From the NCBI GenBank assembly GCA_910579645.1, contig CAJTVK010000091.1:1-17546 (forward strand): DNA of 17,546 nucleotides, written 5' to 3'. Under the pieces are notes generated by a model. The model ran no database searches. It was not told the origin of the DNA and saw only the letters and a program-made list of their open reading frames with translations. How positions within the stretch are numbered: position 1 is the stretch's first letter; the number at the start of each line of letters is the position of its first letter. Positions 1-7,595 of this stretch are shown piece after piece. This DNA comes from an uncultured Lachnospiraceae bacterium. GTDB lineage: Bacteria; Bacillota; Clostridia; Lachnospirales; Lachnospiraceae. A program made the position numbers and the translations under genes.

Positions 1-88
1 TCTGACCTTCGAAAAACGCCGGCACTTAGGCGCTGTATTATAGCGCCTTAGTACCGCTGCGTTTGCCGCAGAGCGAAAGCGGGTCAGA
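1..88. repeat. 88-nt multi-stem palindromic element
   Basis: The ends pair as a closing stem: TCTGACC (1-7) with GGTCAGA (82-88). Inside is a perfect 7-bp hairpin, AGGCGCT (28-34) with AGCGCCT (42-48). There are also two competing stems, CTGCG (57-61) with CGCAG (67-71), and CCGCT (54-58) with AGCGG (78-82). Several nested stems within 88 nt suggest either a dispersed palindromic repeat of REP or MITE type or a structured RNA. The first 22 bases recur inverted at 17442-17463 with 21 of 22 matching, which favours a genomic repeat family. The element may extend to the left of the window. I do not recognise a named family. Confidence 0.5.
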
Positions 89-104
89 AAAAGACATAGT
101 ATAC

Positions 105-178
105 TGCCCCTGCCGCCCGCTGCCTGCCACCCGCCCCAATCCGCCTGCCCCTATACCCGCCCCCGCCCCGCCGCCGAA
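105..178. other. C-rich, strand-asymmetric tract
   Basis: This stretch is nearly all C with scattered G, A and T, and has at least seven runs of three or more C. The minus strand is therefore a candidate for G-quadruplex formation and the plus strand for an i-motif. The composition differs sharply from the AT-rich promoter region that follows at about 180-283. The minus-strand reading frame across it is low-complexity Gly/Ala and is not believable as a gene. No function can be assigned. Confidence 0.45.
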
Positions 179-239
179 GCACTTTAAATTTGATTTACGG
201 CCACTTTTTTGAAAGTATGCTGTACATTTCAGCATTTTA

Positions 240-248
240 TGGTATACT
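240..248 (+). promoter_or_regulatory. Possible extended -10 promoter for the DUF6508-like gene
   Basis: TGGTATACT is an extended -10 (TGN plus TATACT, the latter at 243-248). The -35 hexamer at the right distance (CTGTAC, 17 bp upstream) is poor, so recognition would rest on the extended -10. Transcription would start at about 255, giving a leader of some 30 nt before the ATG at 284. Confidence 0.35.
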
Positions 249-283
249 CAAAAAAGAACGAAAAGATTAGGGAGACGAAAGAC

Positions 284-742
284 ATGGAAAAGGACGAGAA
301 TTACATGCAGGAAATAGCGGACGGATACCGCCCGGATGTGGAATGCCTGATAAAATATATCCCATGGCTGGAGGCAAAAGCAGGCACTGACACAGTATCC
401 AGCATATATTCCGGGGAAGGGATTGCCAAACACTCCATTACCTTCCCGGTATATGACAGCACACTGATGAGCCTAGTGCAGGATGCGCGCCGGACACAGC
501 TTTTGGACAGAAACTATGCATATGTGTACACCAGAAACAGAATCCGTACGGTAAAAGAAGAACAGGCCTATATCGAAAAAGCGACCATCCGGCAGATGGA
601 CGGTCTGAGGGGAATTCTGTCAAAATATATCCTTGGAGGCATGACAAAGGGAACTGTCTGGACGGAAGGGGTTACCAACGGCTCCATTCTCAGAGTCCTC
701 CTGAAAATGCAGGAAATTCTGGATTATTGGAAAAGAAGATAA
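284..742 (+). CDS. DUF6508-like small protein
   Basis: This is a 152-residue soluble protein with no signal peptide or membrane segment. I chose the ATG at 284 rather than 209 because AGGGAG (269-274) lies 9 nt before it, and the extra upstream residues look like translated promoter DNA. The layout matches what I know of DUF6508 proteins: an N-terminal KYIPWLE segment, a central ITFPVYDSTLMSLVQ segment, an NYAYVYTRNRI strand/helix region, then a C-terminal GGMTKGTVWTEGV motif followed by a helix. The biochemical role of that family is not known to me. It ends 50 bp before the TetR gene, so the two could be co-transcribed. The coding call is secure; the family assignment is from memory and moderate. 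Confidence 0.7.
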   Translation: MEKDENYMQEIADGYRPDVECLIKYIPWLEAKAGTDTVSSIYSGEGIAKHSITFPVYDSTLMSLVQDARRTQLLDRNYAYVYTRNRIRTVKEEQAYIEKATIRQMDGLRGILSKYILGGMTKGTVWTEGVTNGSILRVLLKMQEILDYWKRR

Positions 743-792
743 GCGGGGAGGAGAAGCCGGAAAGAGGTACCGGGAGATAAGAGGTTACATCA

Positions 793-1392
793 ATGAGTGA
801 GAAATCGGAACAGAAGAAACAATTTATTGTAGATACGGCGCGGGGGGTTTTCGCGGAAAAAGGCTATAAAAATGTGACAATGAAGGATATCGTGGATGCC
901 TGCGGCATCAGCAGGGGCGGCTTGTACCTATATTTTTCCAGCACACAGGAGCTGTTTCTGGAAGTGCTGGGTGCGGAAGTGACAGACTCCGGGGAATCCG
1001 GCGAAATGGAGGAACTGTTCCGTGGGGATGCTTTTGCGGCGGATATTCTGGCATTGTTTCTGAAAGAACAGAAAAAGGAACTGTTCCGCAGGAAAAATAA
1101 TCTTACAATAGCGGTTTACGAATATTTTTTTGCCCATAAGGTACCTAAGAAGGATCACCCGCTGAAAAAGCGGTTTGACATGGCGGTCAGGATTGTGGAA
1201 AAACTGATTGAGACAGGGACGGAAAACGGGGAATTTTACTGTGAGGACGCAAAAGGGGCGGCCAGGAATATTATGTATGTATTGGAGGGGCTTAAAATTG
1301 CGTCGCAGACAAGAGGGATTACGGAAGAAACGGTAGACCGTGAGATTCTTTACATAATGCAGGGACTGATTATTGAAACCGGGGAAGAATGA
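793..1392 (+). CDS. TetR/AcrR-family transcriptional regulator
   Basis: A 199-residue protein with the usual TetR length and layout. Residues 8-50 form the DNA-binding domain: a first helix (FIVDTARGVFAEKGY), then the helix-turn-helix (TMKDIVDACGIS) and the typical GGLYLYFSS turn into helix 4. The remaining 150 residues are helical and divergent, as expected of the ligand-binding and dimerisation part, so the effector cannot be predicted. AGAGG about 8 nt upstream supports the ATG at 793. The stop is 59 bp before purL with no clear terminator, so read-through into purL is possible. No efflux pump or other classical TetR target lies nearby. It may control itself, the DUF6508-like gene or distant genes. 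Confidence 0.9.
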   Translation: MSEKSEQKKQFIVDTARGVFAEKGYKNVTMKDIVDACGISRGGLYLYFSSTQELFLEVLGAEVTDSGESGEMEELFRGDAFAADILALFLKEQKKELFRRKNNLTIAVYEYFFAHKVPKKDHPLKKRFDMAVRIVEKLIETGTENGEFYCEDAKGAARNIMYVLEGLKIASQTRGITEETVDREILYIMQGLIIETGEE

Positions 1393-1451
1393 CCGGCAAA
1401 GCCGGCTGTAACCATAAAAAGGATTAAATCAGGGAGGATGGTCGATTCATC

Positions 1452-4400
1452 ATGGGAAATGTGAAGCGTATTTATGTAGAAAAGAAAGAACCTTTTGCGG
1501 TAAAAGCAAGGGAACTGAAGGAGGAAATCCAAAGTTACTTAAATATTGCGGGAGTGAAGGATGTAAGGGTATTTATCCGCTATGATGTGGAAAATCTGTC
1601 GGAAGATACGTTTGAAACGGCATGCCGCATTGTTTTTTCGGAACCGCCGGTGGATCTTCTGTACCGGGAGACGATTGAGATTCCCGAAGACGGAAGGGTA
1701 TTCAGCGTGGAATTCCTGCCCGGGCAGTTTGACCAGAGGGCGGATTCCGCGGTACAGTGCGTGAAATTCCTGAAAGAGGATGAACAGCCGGTCATCCGGA
1801 CGGCAGTTACTTATATGGTGACAGGCAGCATTTCCGAGGACGAATTCTGCCGGATAAAAGCTTACTGCATCAATCCGGTGGATTCCAGGGAGACGGACAT
1901 GTGCAAGCCGGAGACTTTGATGACGGAGTTTGCGGAACCGGCGGACGTTTTATTGCTTACCGGATTTAAGGATATGGCGGAAGCGGATTTGCGGAAGCTG
2001 TACGATTCCCTTGGGCTGGCCATGACTTTCAAAGATTTTCTGCACATACAGAACTACTTCAGGGCGGAAGAGGACAGGGAGCCTACCATGACGGAAATCC
2101 GAGTGCTAGATACTTATTGGTCCGATCACTGCCGCCATACGACGTTCTCTACGGAACTGACGGGCGTGGAATTCGGCGAAGGATATTACCGGGTGCCCAT
2201 TGAGACGACTTATCAGAGCTATCTTGACACAAGGGAGGAGATTTTCGGAGGCAGGGAGGACAAGTTTGTCTGTCTGATGGATTTGGCGCTTATGGCTATG
2301 CGGAAGCTGAAGAAGGACGGCAAGCTGGAAGACATGGAGGAATCCGATGAAATCAATGCCTGCTCGGTCATCGTTCCCGTGGAAATGGATTACGGCGAAG
2401 GGCCGGTTACGGAAGAATGGCTTGTGTTCTTTAAAAACGAGACTCATAACCATCCTACGGAAATCGAGCCTTTCGGCGGTGCGGCCACTTGTCTCGGGGG
2501 AGCAATCAGGGATCCGCTTTCCGGCAGGGGGTATGTATATCAGGCAATGCGCGTCACTGGCGCGGCAGACCCTACGGTGCCGGTGGCAGAGACGCTGAAA
2601 GGAAAACTCTCCCAGAAAAAGCTGGTGCGCGGCGCGGCGGGCGGATATTCCTCTTACGGTAACCAGATTGGGCTTGCCACCGGCTATGTGAAGGAAATTT
2701 ACCATCCCGACTATGTGGCCAAGAGAATGGAAATCGGGGCTGTCATGGGCGCGGCGCCAAGGAGGAATGTTATCCGTGAAAATTCCGACCCGGGGGATAT
2801 CATTATCCTGCTGGGAGGGAGGACAGGGCGTGACGGCTGCGGCGGGGCTACCGGTTCCTCCAAAGTCCATACGGAAAGTTCCATCGAAACCTGCGGTGCG
2901 GAAGTACAGAAAGGGAACGCGCCTACCGAGCGGAAAATACAGAGACTGTTCCGCAGGGAGGAAGTCAGCAGGCTGATTAAGAAATGCAATGACTTCGGTG
3001 CAGGCGGTGTGTCGGTGGCAATCGGGGAACTGGCGGACGGCCTGACCGTGGATTTGGATAAAGTGCCGAAGAAATATGCCGGGCTGGACGGAACGGAACT
3101 GGCGATTTCCGAATCACAGGAAAGAATGGCGGTAGTGGTTGCGCCGAAGGATGCGGAGGCCTTTTTAGGTTATGCCGCAGAGGAAAATCTGGAAGCGGTA
3201 CCGGTGGCAGTGGTGACGGAAGAACCCCGGCTGATTCTGAAGTGGCGGGGAAAAGAAATTGTGAATATTAAACGGGCGTTCCTAAATACCAACGGGGCAC
3301 ATCAGGAAACCGGCGTAAAAGTAGATATTCCCGATGAAAAAGAGAATTATTTCCGTCGGATTGCCGGAAAGGGTGTGGCTGACGAACTGGAAAAAGGGGA
3401 TGTGAAGGCGGCATGGCTGACCTTGCTGAAGGATTTGAACGTATGCTCTCAGAAGGGGTTGGTGGAGATGTTCGATTCCTCCATTGGCGCAGCTTCCGTA
3501 CTGATGCCGTACGGCGGGAAATATCAGCTTACCGAAACACAGGCCATGGTGGCTAAGCTTCCGGTGCTGAAAGGGAAAACCGATACGGTGACTATGATGA
3601 GTTACGGCTTTGATCCATATCTGTCTTCTTGGAGTCCTTATCACGGTGCAATTTATGCGGTGACGGAATCCATGGCAAAAATTGTGGCAAACGGCGGAGA
3701 CTGCAGAAATATCCGTTTCACTTTCCAGGAATATTTCCGCCGGATGACTTCCGACCCGGAACGGTGGAGTCAGCCTTTTGCTGCCTTGCTGGGAGCATAT
3801 GATGCACAGATTGGGTATGGGCTGCCGTCCATCGGCGGTAAGGACAGCATGTCAGGAACATTTAACGATATGGATGTTCCGCCGACTCTTGTATCGTTTG
3901 CCGTAGATGTGGCGAAAGAAAGCGATATTGTGACGCCGGAACTGAAAAAAGCAGGAAACAAACTGGTGCAGTTCTGGTTTGAGAAAGATGAATATGACGT
4001 GCCTGTTTATGAAAGCGTATTGGATTTGTATCATCAGATAACGGCATTGTCAGAAGAGGGTGTTATCCTGTCCGCATATGCACTGGATGCCAACGGGATT
4101 GCGGCGGCAGTGAGCAAGATGGCTTTCGGAAATAAACTGGGCGTAAAGATAGCAGAAGAACTGCCGGTAAAAGAACTGTTTGAAAACGGAATCGGCGATA
4201 TTGTGGCAGAACTGCCGGCAGACAGGCTGGAGCGGTTAGAAGGGATAGAGAACTACCGGGTAATCGGTGAAGTGACGCAAGAAGCAGGATTTTCCTACAA
4301 AGATACCTTCCTGCCGATGGAAGAGGCGCTTTCCGCATGGACCTCCGGCTTGGAAAAAGTGTTCCCTACGAAGGCGGCTACGGATAAGACAGCGGTAGAA

Positions 4401-5252
4401 TCTCCGATATATCATGCGGATAAAGTATATATATGCAGGAATAAAGTAGCCAGACCTACCGTATTTATTCCTGTCTTCCCCGGTACCAACTGTGAGTATG
4501 ACAGCGGGAAAGCTTTTGAACGCGCGGGTGCGGAAGTGGTGACCAAGGTATTTAAGAACCGTACGGCCGAGGACATACGGGAATCGGTGGAGGTGTTTGA
4601 GAAAGCCATTGGCGGGGCGCAGATTATTATGTTCCCGGGCGGATTTTCCGCAGGGGACGAGCCGGACGGCAGCGCAAAATTTTTTGCTACCGCATTCCAG
4701 AATGCAAAGATGAAGGAAGCGGTCATAAAACTGCTGCAGGAAAGGGACGGTCTGGCCTTGGGAATCTGTAACGGTTTTCAGGCGCTGATTAAGCTGGGCC
4801 TTGTGCCGAACGGCGAGATTACGGGACAGAAAGAAGATTCGCCTACTCTGACTTTCAATACCATAAACAGGCATATCTCCAGAATGGTATATACCAAAGT
4901 GGTTTCCGATAAATCACCGTGGCTGCGGGAAGCAGAGACAGGAAAAACTTATGTGACTCCGGCATCCCACGGAGAAGGGCGTTTCGTGGCACCGAAAGAA
5001 TGGATAGACAGACTCTTTGCCAACGGGCAGGTAGCTACCCAGTATGCGGATCCGGAAGGAAAGGTGTCCATGGATGAGGAATGGAACGTGAACGGCTCAT
5101 ATGCGTCCATTGAAGGCATTACCTCGGAGGACGGAAGATGCTTTGGCAAGATGGCGCATGCAGAGAGACGGGACCATGCCGTGGCTATTAATATTTACGG
5201 GGAACAGGACTTGCGTATTTTTGAATCGGGCGTACATTATTTTACGAAATAA
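1452..5252 (+). CDS. purL: Phosphoribosylformylglycinamidine synthase, single chain
   Basis: Catalyses the ATP- and glutamine-dependent conversion of FGAR to FGAM, the fourth step of purine synthesis, in the cytosol. At 1266 residues it has the full single-chain layout: an N-terminal PurS-like part, a linker, two AIRS-like synthase halves (KNETHNHPTEIEPFGGAAT in the first, PSIGGKDSMSGTF in the second) and a C-terminal class I glutaminase from about residue 1020. The catalytic Cys is 1106 (GICNGFQ), and His1236/Glu1238 (AHAER) complete the triad. It belongs to the clostridial/streptococcal-type clade, not the separate PurL/PurQ/PurS form. The start is odd: AGGGAGG (1431-1437) lies 14 nt from the ATG and abuts an out-of-frame ATG at 1438. 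The N-terminus (MGNVKRIYVEKK) nevertheless fits the family and no in-frame start lies closer. No other pur gene is in the window. Confidence 0.97.
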   Translation: MGNVKRIYVEKKEPFAVKARELKEEIQSYLNIAGVKDVRVFIRYDVENLSEDTFETACRIVFSEPPVDLLYRETIEIPEDGRVFSVEFLPGQFDQRADSAVQCVKFLKEDEQPVIRTAVTYMVTGSISEDEFCRIKAYCINPVDSRETDMCKPETLMTEFAEPADVLLLTGFKDMAEADLRKLYDSLGLAMTFKDFLHIQNYFRAEEDREPTMTEIRVLDTYWSDHCRHTTFSTELTGVEFGEGYYRVPIETTYQSYLDTREEIFGGREDKFVCLMDLALMAMRKLKKDGKLEDMEESDEINACSVIVPVEMDYGEGPVTEEWLVFFKNETHNHPTEIEPFGGAATCLGGAIRDPLSGRGYVYQAMRVTGAADPTVPVAETLKGKLSQKKLVRGAAGGYSSYGNQIGLATGYVKEIYHPDYVAKRMEIGAVMGAAPRRNVIRENSDPGDIIILLGGRTGRDGCGGATGSSKVHTESSIETCGAEVQKGNAPTERKIQRLFRREEVSRLIKKCNDFGAGGVSVAIGELADGLTVDLDKVPKKYAGLDGTELAISESQERMAVVVAPKDAEAFLGYAAEENLEAVPVAVVTEEPRLILKWRGKEIVNIKRAFLNTNGAHQETGVKVDIPDEKENYFRRIAGKGVADELEKGDVKAAWLTLLKDLNVCSQKGLVEMFDSSIGAASVLMPYGGKYQLTETQAMVAKLPVLKGKTDTVTMMSYGFDPYLSSWSPYHGAIYAVTESMAKIVANGGDCRNIRFTFQEYFRRMTSDPERWSQPFAALLGAYDAQIGYGLPSIGGKDSMSGTFNDMDVPPTLVSFAVDVAKESDIVTPELKKAGNKLVQFWFEKDEYDVPVYESVLDLYHQITALSEEGVILSAYALDANGIAAAVSKMAFGNKLGVKIAEELPVKELFENGIGDIVAELPADRLERLEGIENYRVIGEVTQEAGFSYKDTFLPMEEALSAWTSGLEKVFPTKAATDKTAVESPIYHADKVYICRNKVARPTVFIPVFPGTNCEYDSGKAFERAGAEVVTKVFKNRTAEDIRESVEVFEKAIGGAQIIMFPGGFSAGDEPDGSAKFFATAFQNAKMKEAVIKLLQERDGLALGICNGFQALIKLGLVPNGEITGQKEDSPTLTFNTINRHISRMVYTKVVSDKSPWLREAETGKTYVTPASHGEGRFVAPKEWIDRLFANGQVATQYADPEGKVSMDEEWNVNGSYASIEGITSEDGRCFGKMAHAERRDHAVAINIYGEQDLRIFESGVHYFTK

Positions 5253-5332
5253 TGAGAAACTATTCCGAGGCACACCCGATTATCCTGTGAGGGCAATCTG
5301 GGGCAGCCCCAAAAAGAGAATAGAGTAAGTTC

Positions 5333-5376
5333 AAATGACCTTGTAGAGAGGAAGATTCCTTTCTATGAGGTCATTT
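5333..5376 (+). terminator. Probable purL terminator hairpin
   Basis: AAATGACCT and AGGTCATTT pair at the base. A second helix above them (TAGA-G-AGGA with TCCT-T-TCTA) closes an AGAT loop. A short T run (TTTT) ends the 3' arm. It lies 80 bp after the purL stop. The T tract is short, so termination may be partial. Confidence 0.6.
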
Positions 5377-5660
5377 TAAGTTAGAGGGATGGAGAGAGAA
5401 AGCCTTGAAAATAAAGGGATTGAGAGGTATCAGGTGTCAATACGGTTTGAATCAGAGGGGCATGTTTCCCGTGTATTTTGCTTCATATTTATTTTTGGGA
5501 GAAATGGTTAGAGGATATGCGAGATTGCCTTTTGAGGATAATCGGGGTTGTCCCTGAACAGAAACTATGCAGAGGCATATCAATTATGGCATGAACGCCA
5601 ATCCCAAGGTGTGCCTGCAAATCCTGTGCCGTACATTTCATAGAAAACAGAGTAAAGGAT
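5377..5660. other. Gene-free stretch, possibly with decayed coding traces
   Basis: No intact gene is visible here. One + frame stays open from the first hairpin to a TGA at 5555-5557 (it contains MFPVYFASYLFLGEMVRGYA) but has no start with a ribosome binding site. A second + frame is open from 5542 to a TAG at 5641-5643 (it contains RNYAEAYQLWHERQSQGVPA) and looks protein-like. The two frames overlap around 5542-5557, so a frameshifted remnant of one gene followed by its own terminator (5661-5702) is conceivable. I do not recognise either fragment, and this may simply be non-coding DNA. Confidence 0.25.
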
Positions 5661-5702
5661 AATGACCTCAAAATAGGAGTGACCTCCTGTTTTGGGGTCA
5701 TT
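5661..5702. terminator. Long perfect hairpin, terminator-like
   Basis: Nineteen consecutive base pairs (two of them G-U) close a TGAC tetraloop. The base is AATGACC with GGTCATT, as in the hairpin at 5333-5376. No T run follows in either direction, so intrinsic termination is uncertain. It could be the terminator of a lost gene, a bidirectional terminator or a small palindromic repeat. Confidence 0.5.
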
Positions 5703-5745
5703 CTGATGGAGAAAATTGACTTCCGTGATTGTTTTTCCTTACTTA

Positions 5746-5774
5746 TTGCCATCGGCAAGCTTTGATAGTATACT
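5746..5774 (+). promoter_or_regulatory. Sigma-A-type promoter for the membrane glucosyltransferase-like gene
   Basis: TTGCCA (5746-5751), a 17-bp spacer and TATACT (5769-5774) make a good housekeeping promoter. Transcription would start at about 5781, roughly 40 nt before the ATG at 5822. Confidence 0.6.
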
Positions 5775-5821
5775 GAAAGGGCATAATAAAAGAAAATACA
5801 TAAGGAATATGGGCAGAAGAA

Positions 5822-7276
5822 ATGTCGGGAAGGAAAAAGGAACTGGTTAACAGATTTATCATTGATTATTTTATATTATTCATCACATGGTGCGGAATGT
5901 TCAGAAGGAGTTTTAACTGTGATACGTTATTCCATTATGCGCATCCTGAAGTTGACATTATAGGGAGGTGTGAGGGAGGGCGTTACCTTTCCGGGTTATT
6001 GGATTATATTCTTTACCGGTTTGGGAGAACTACGGCAGATCATACGGGGATTACCGTGATGATTGCGGTTTTTCTTCTGGCAGCGGCGGTATGGACGGTG
6101 CAGGCAAGTTTTGAGGAAAAGATAAATTGCCGCAATATTTACGGGAAAATTGCTTATCATGCTATTTTTGCGCTGCTGTTTTCCAATGTGCTGTTTTCCG
6201 AGTCGCTGATGTTCGGGGAATGCTCTCTGATGTTCGGCCTTGCATATCTTTTTGCGTCCATCGGGGTCCGGTTATTTACCGGAAGAAAATATGGCGCAGC
6301 TTTCCTGCTTTTTTTATGCTCTGCCATGGAATATCAGGTGGCGGTGGCATATGCGGCAATTATATTGTCTGCCTGGATTTTTATGCAGAATGACTACAAG
6401 ATTACGAAGCGGACTGTGGGGCAGGAATTGCTTTGCGGCTTTTCCGCATTCGGTGCAGGACTGATTGATATGGTAAGCATTCACTTGCTTGTAAAGCTGG
6501 GCATTCTGGAATCGGCGGAGAAGAATGCGGGCATGGGTGATCTCTTAGGCAAAATATTGGTATGCATAAAAGATTTTTCCGTTCTTTTGGGAGACAGCCG
6601 GGGATTGCTGCCAAAGGTGTGGCTGCCGCTGTTGGTTTTTCTTTTTGCCGGCGGGATTACGCTTCGGAAATTCATAAAAGAGAAAAACGGAATGGCTGTT
6701 CTGTATTACTGCCTGCTGATGGCGGCTATGTTCCTCATGGTCTATGCATTGCCTATGGCGCAGCTGGAGATTATGCCATATCCAAGGATGGTATGGATTT
6801 TTTATGTGGTGCAGACAATGGCCTTGCTGATTGCTTTCCGTTTTACGGAAGGAAAAGCCATGTGCTATATCTGCTGCGGATACTTGGCGGTGCAGATTAT
6901 GTTCTGCCAGTTTATTGTAATGAACCATATGCTGAGCAATACGCTGGACAAAACCTATGCTATGATGTTCTATGAAGAAGTGGAGAAATATGAGGCAGAG
7001 ACCGGCATTACGGTAAAGAGGCTGGGGGTGGCAAATGACATAGATGCCCCCCAAAGCTATAACAGCGTTCATTATAAGACAGACCAGATCAATGAAAGGG
7101 CGCTTGGGATTGTAACCAATACTTTGGTGGATGTGATAACCGGGAGGGAATTTGAGAAAGTGCCGATGGACGAAGAAGTATACCGGGATTATTTTGCAGG
7201 GAAGGATTGGGATTATTTTAATGCATCCGAGCAGATTGTTTTTGTCGGGGATACGGCATACTGGATTATTTTCTGA
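5822..7276 (+). CDS. Polytopic membrane protein, GtrII-like glucosyltransferase candidate
   Basis: A 484-residue protein with about nine or ten hydrophobic segments, for example near residues 12-28, 78-97, 108-128, 132-150, 158-185, 270-290, 296-318, 326-345 and 348-370. A hydrophilic C-terminal domain of about 110 residues follows. The conserved-looking part is the first loop, with an Asp (NCDTLFHY) and a GRCEGGRYLSGLLDYILYRFG stretch. This resembles the Asp and GRW-type region of Glucos_trans_II/GtrII proteins, which transfer sugars from lipid carriers at the outer face of the membrane. Family assignment is from this resemblance and topology only; substrate and acceptor are unknown. The ribosome binding site is weak (AAGGA at 5802-5806 is 15 nt away), so the start is less certain than the frame. 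No partner glycosylation genes (gtrA or gtrB type) adjoin it. Confidence 0.65.
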   Translation: MSGRKKELVNRFIIDYFILFITWCGMFRRSFNCDTLFHYAHPEVDIIGRCEGGRYLSGLLDYILYRFGRTTADHTGITVMIAVFLLAAAVWTVQASFEEKINCRNIYGKIAYHAIFALLFSNVLFSESLMFGECSLMFGLAYLFASIGVRLFTGRKYGAAFLLFLCSAMEYQVAVAYAAIILSAWIFMQNDYKITKRTVGQELLCGFSAFGAGLIDMVSIHLLVKLGILESAEKNAGMGDLLGKILVCIKDFSVLLGDSRGLLPKVWLPLLVFLFAGGITLRKFIKEKNGMAVLYYCLLMAAMFLMVYALPMAQLEIMPYPRMVWIFYVVQTMALLIAFRFTEGKAMCYICCGYLAVQIMFCQFIVMNHMLSNTLDKTYAMMFYEEVEKYEAETGITVKRLGVANDIDAPQSYNSVHYKTDQINERALGIVTNTLVDVITGREFEKVPMDEEVYRDYFAGKDWDYFNASEQIVFVGDTAYWIIF

Positions 7277-7378
7277 GACAGGGAATCCGATATTTAATAT
7301 GTAGCAGTTCACTTAGGCTTGGCAGCTGCGCAGTCATAAAACCCCAAATTGATTTCCGTGTACATTAGCATGGAACGA

Positions 7379-7407
7379 TTGATATTTTTGTGCGGATTAA
7401 GTATAAT
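7379..7407 (+). promoter_or_regulatory. Consensus sigma-A promoter of the rpn gene
   Basis: TTGATA (7379-7384), exactly 17 bp, then TATAAT (7402-7407). This is one of the two strongest promoters in the window. It would start transcription at about 7414 and give an unusually long leader of about 180 nt before the ATG at 7596. A second, weaker candidate lies within that leader: TTGTCA (7462-7467), 16 bp, TATATT (7484-7489). Confidence 0.7.
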
Positions 7408-7503
7408 GAAAACAGTGCAATAAAGATTTCTGTGGTTTAAAGTGTGTTTTCAGGTTGCTTTTTGTCAGATGCTCAAAAGGTTATATATTCAAGAGGATAT
7501 ATG

Positions 7504-7544
7504 CAGCGTGTAAGTGGCTGAAAGGAATTTTAAGGCACACGCTG
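7504..7544 (+). promoter_or_regulatory. Inverted repeat in the rpn leader
   Basis: CAGCGTGT (7504-7511) and ACACGCTG (7537-7544) are a perfect 8-bp inverted repeat separated by 25 nt, 51 nt before the rpn start codon. It could be an RNA stem in the leader or a split operator. The rest of the 319-bp gap 7277-7595 holds the two promoter candidates and no gene; I see no convincing terminator for the upstream membrane gene. Confidence 0.35.
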
Positions 7545-7595
7545 AAAAAGCCGGTTACCGTAAGCATAGTAATATACAAAAGAAAGGAAGGGAAA

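Noticed and set aside
38..235. 65-codon minus-strand frame over the C-rich tract
   Set aside because: The Gly/Ala-rich product arises from the biased tract and has no motif.
2106..2870. 254-codon minus-strand frame inside purL
   Set aside because: It is the antisense shadow of conserved PurL sequence and has no family-like motif.
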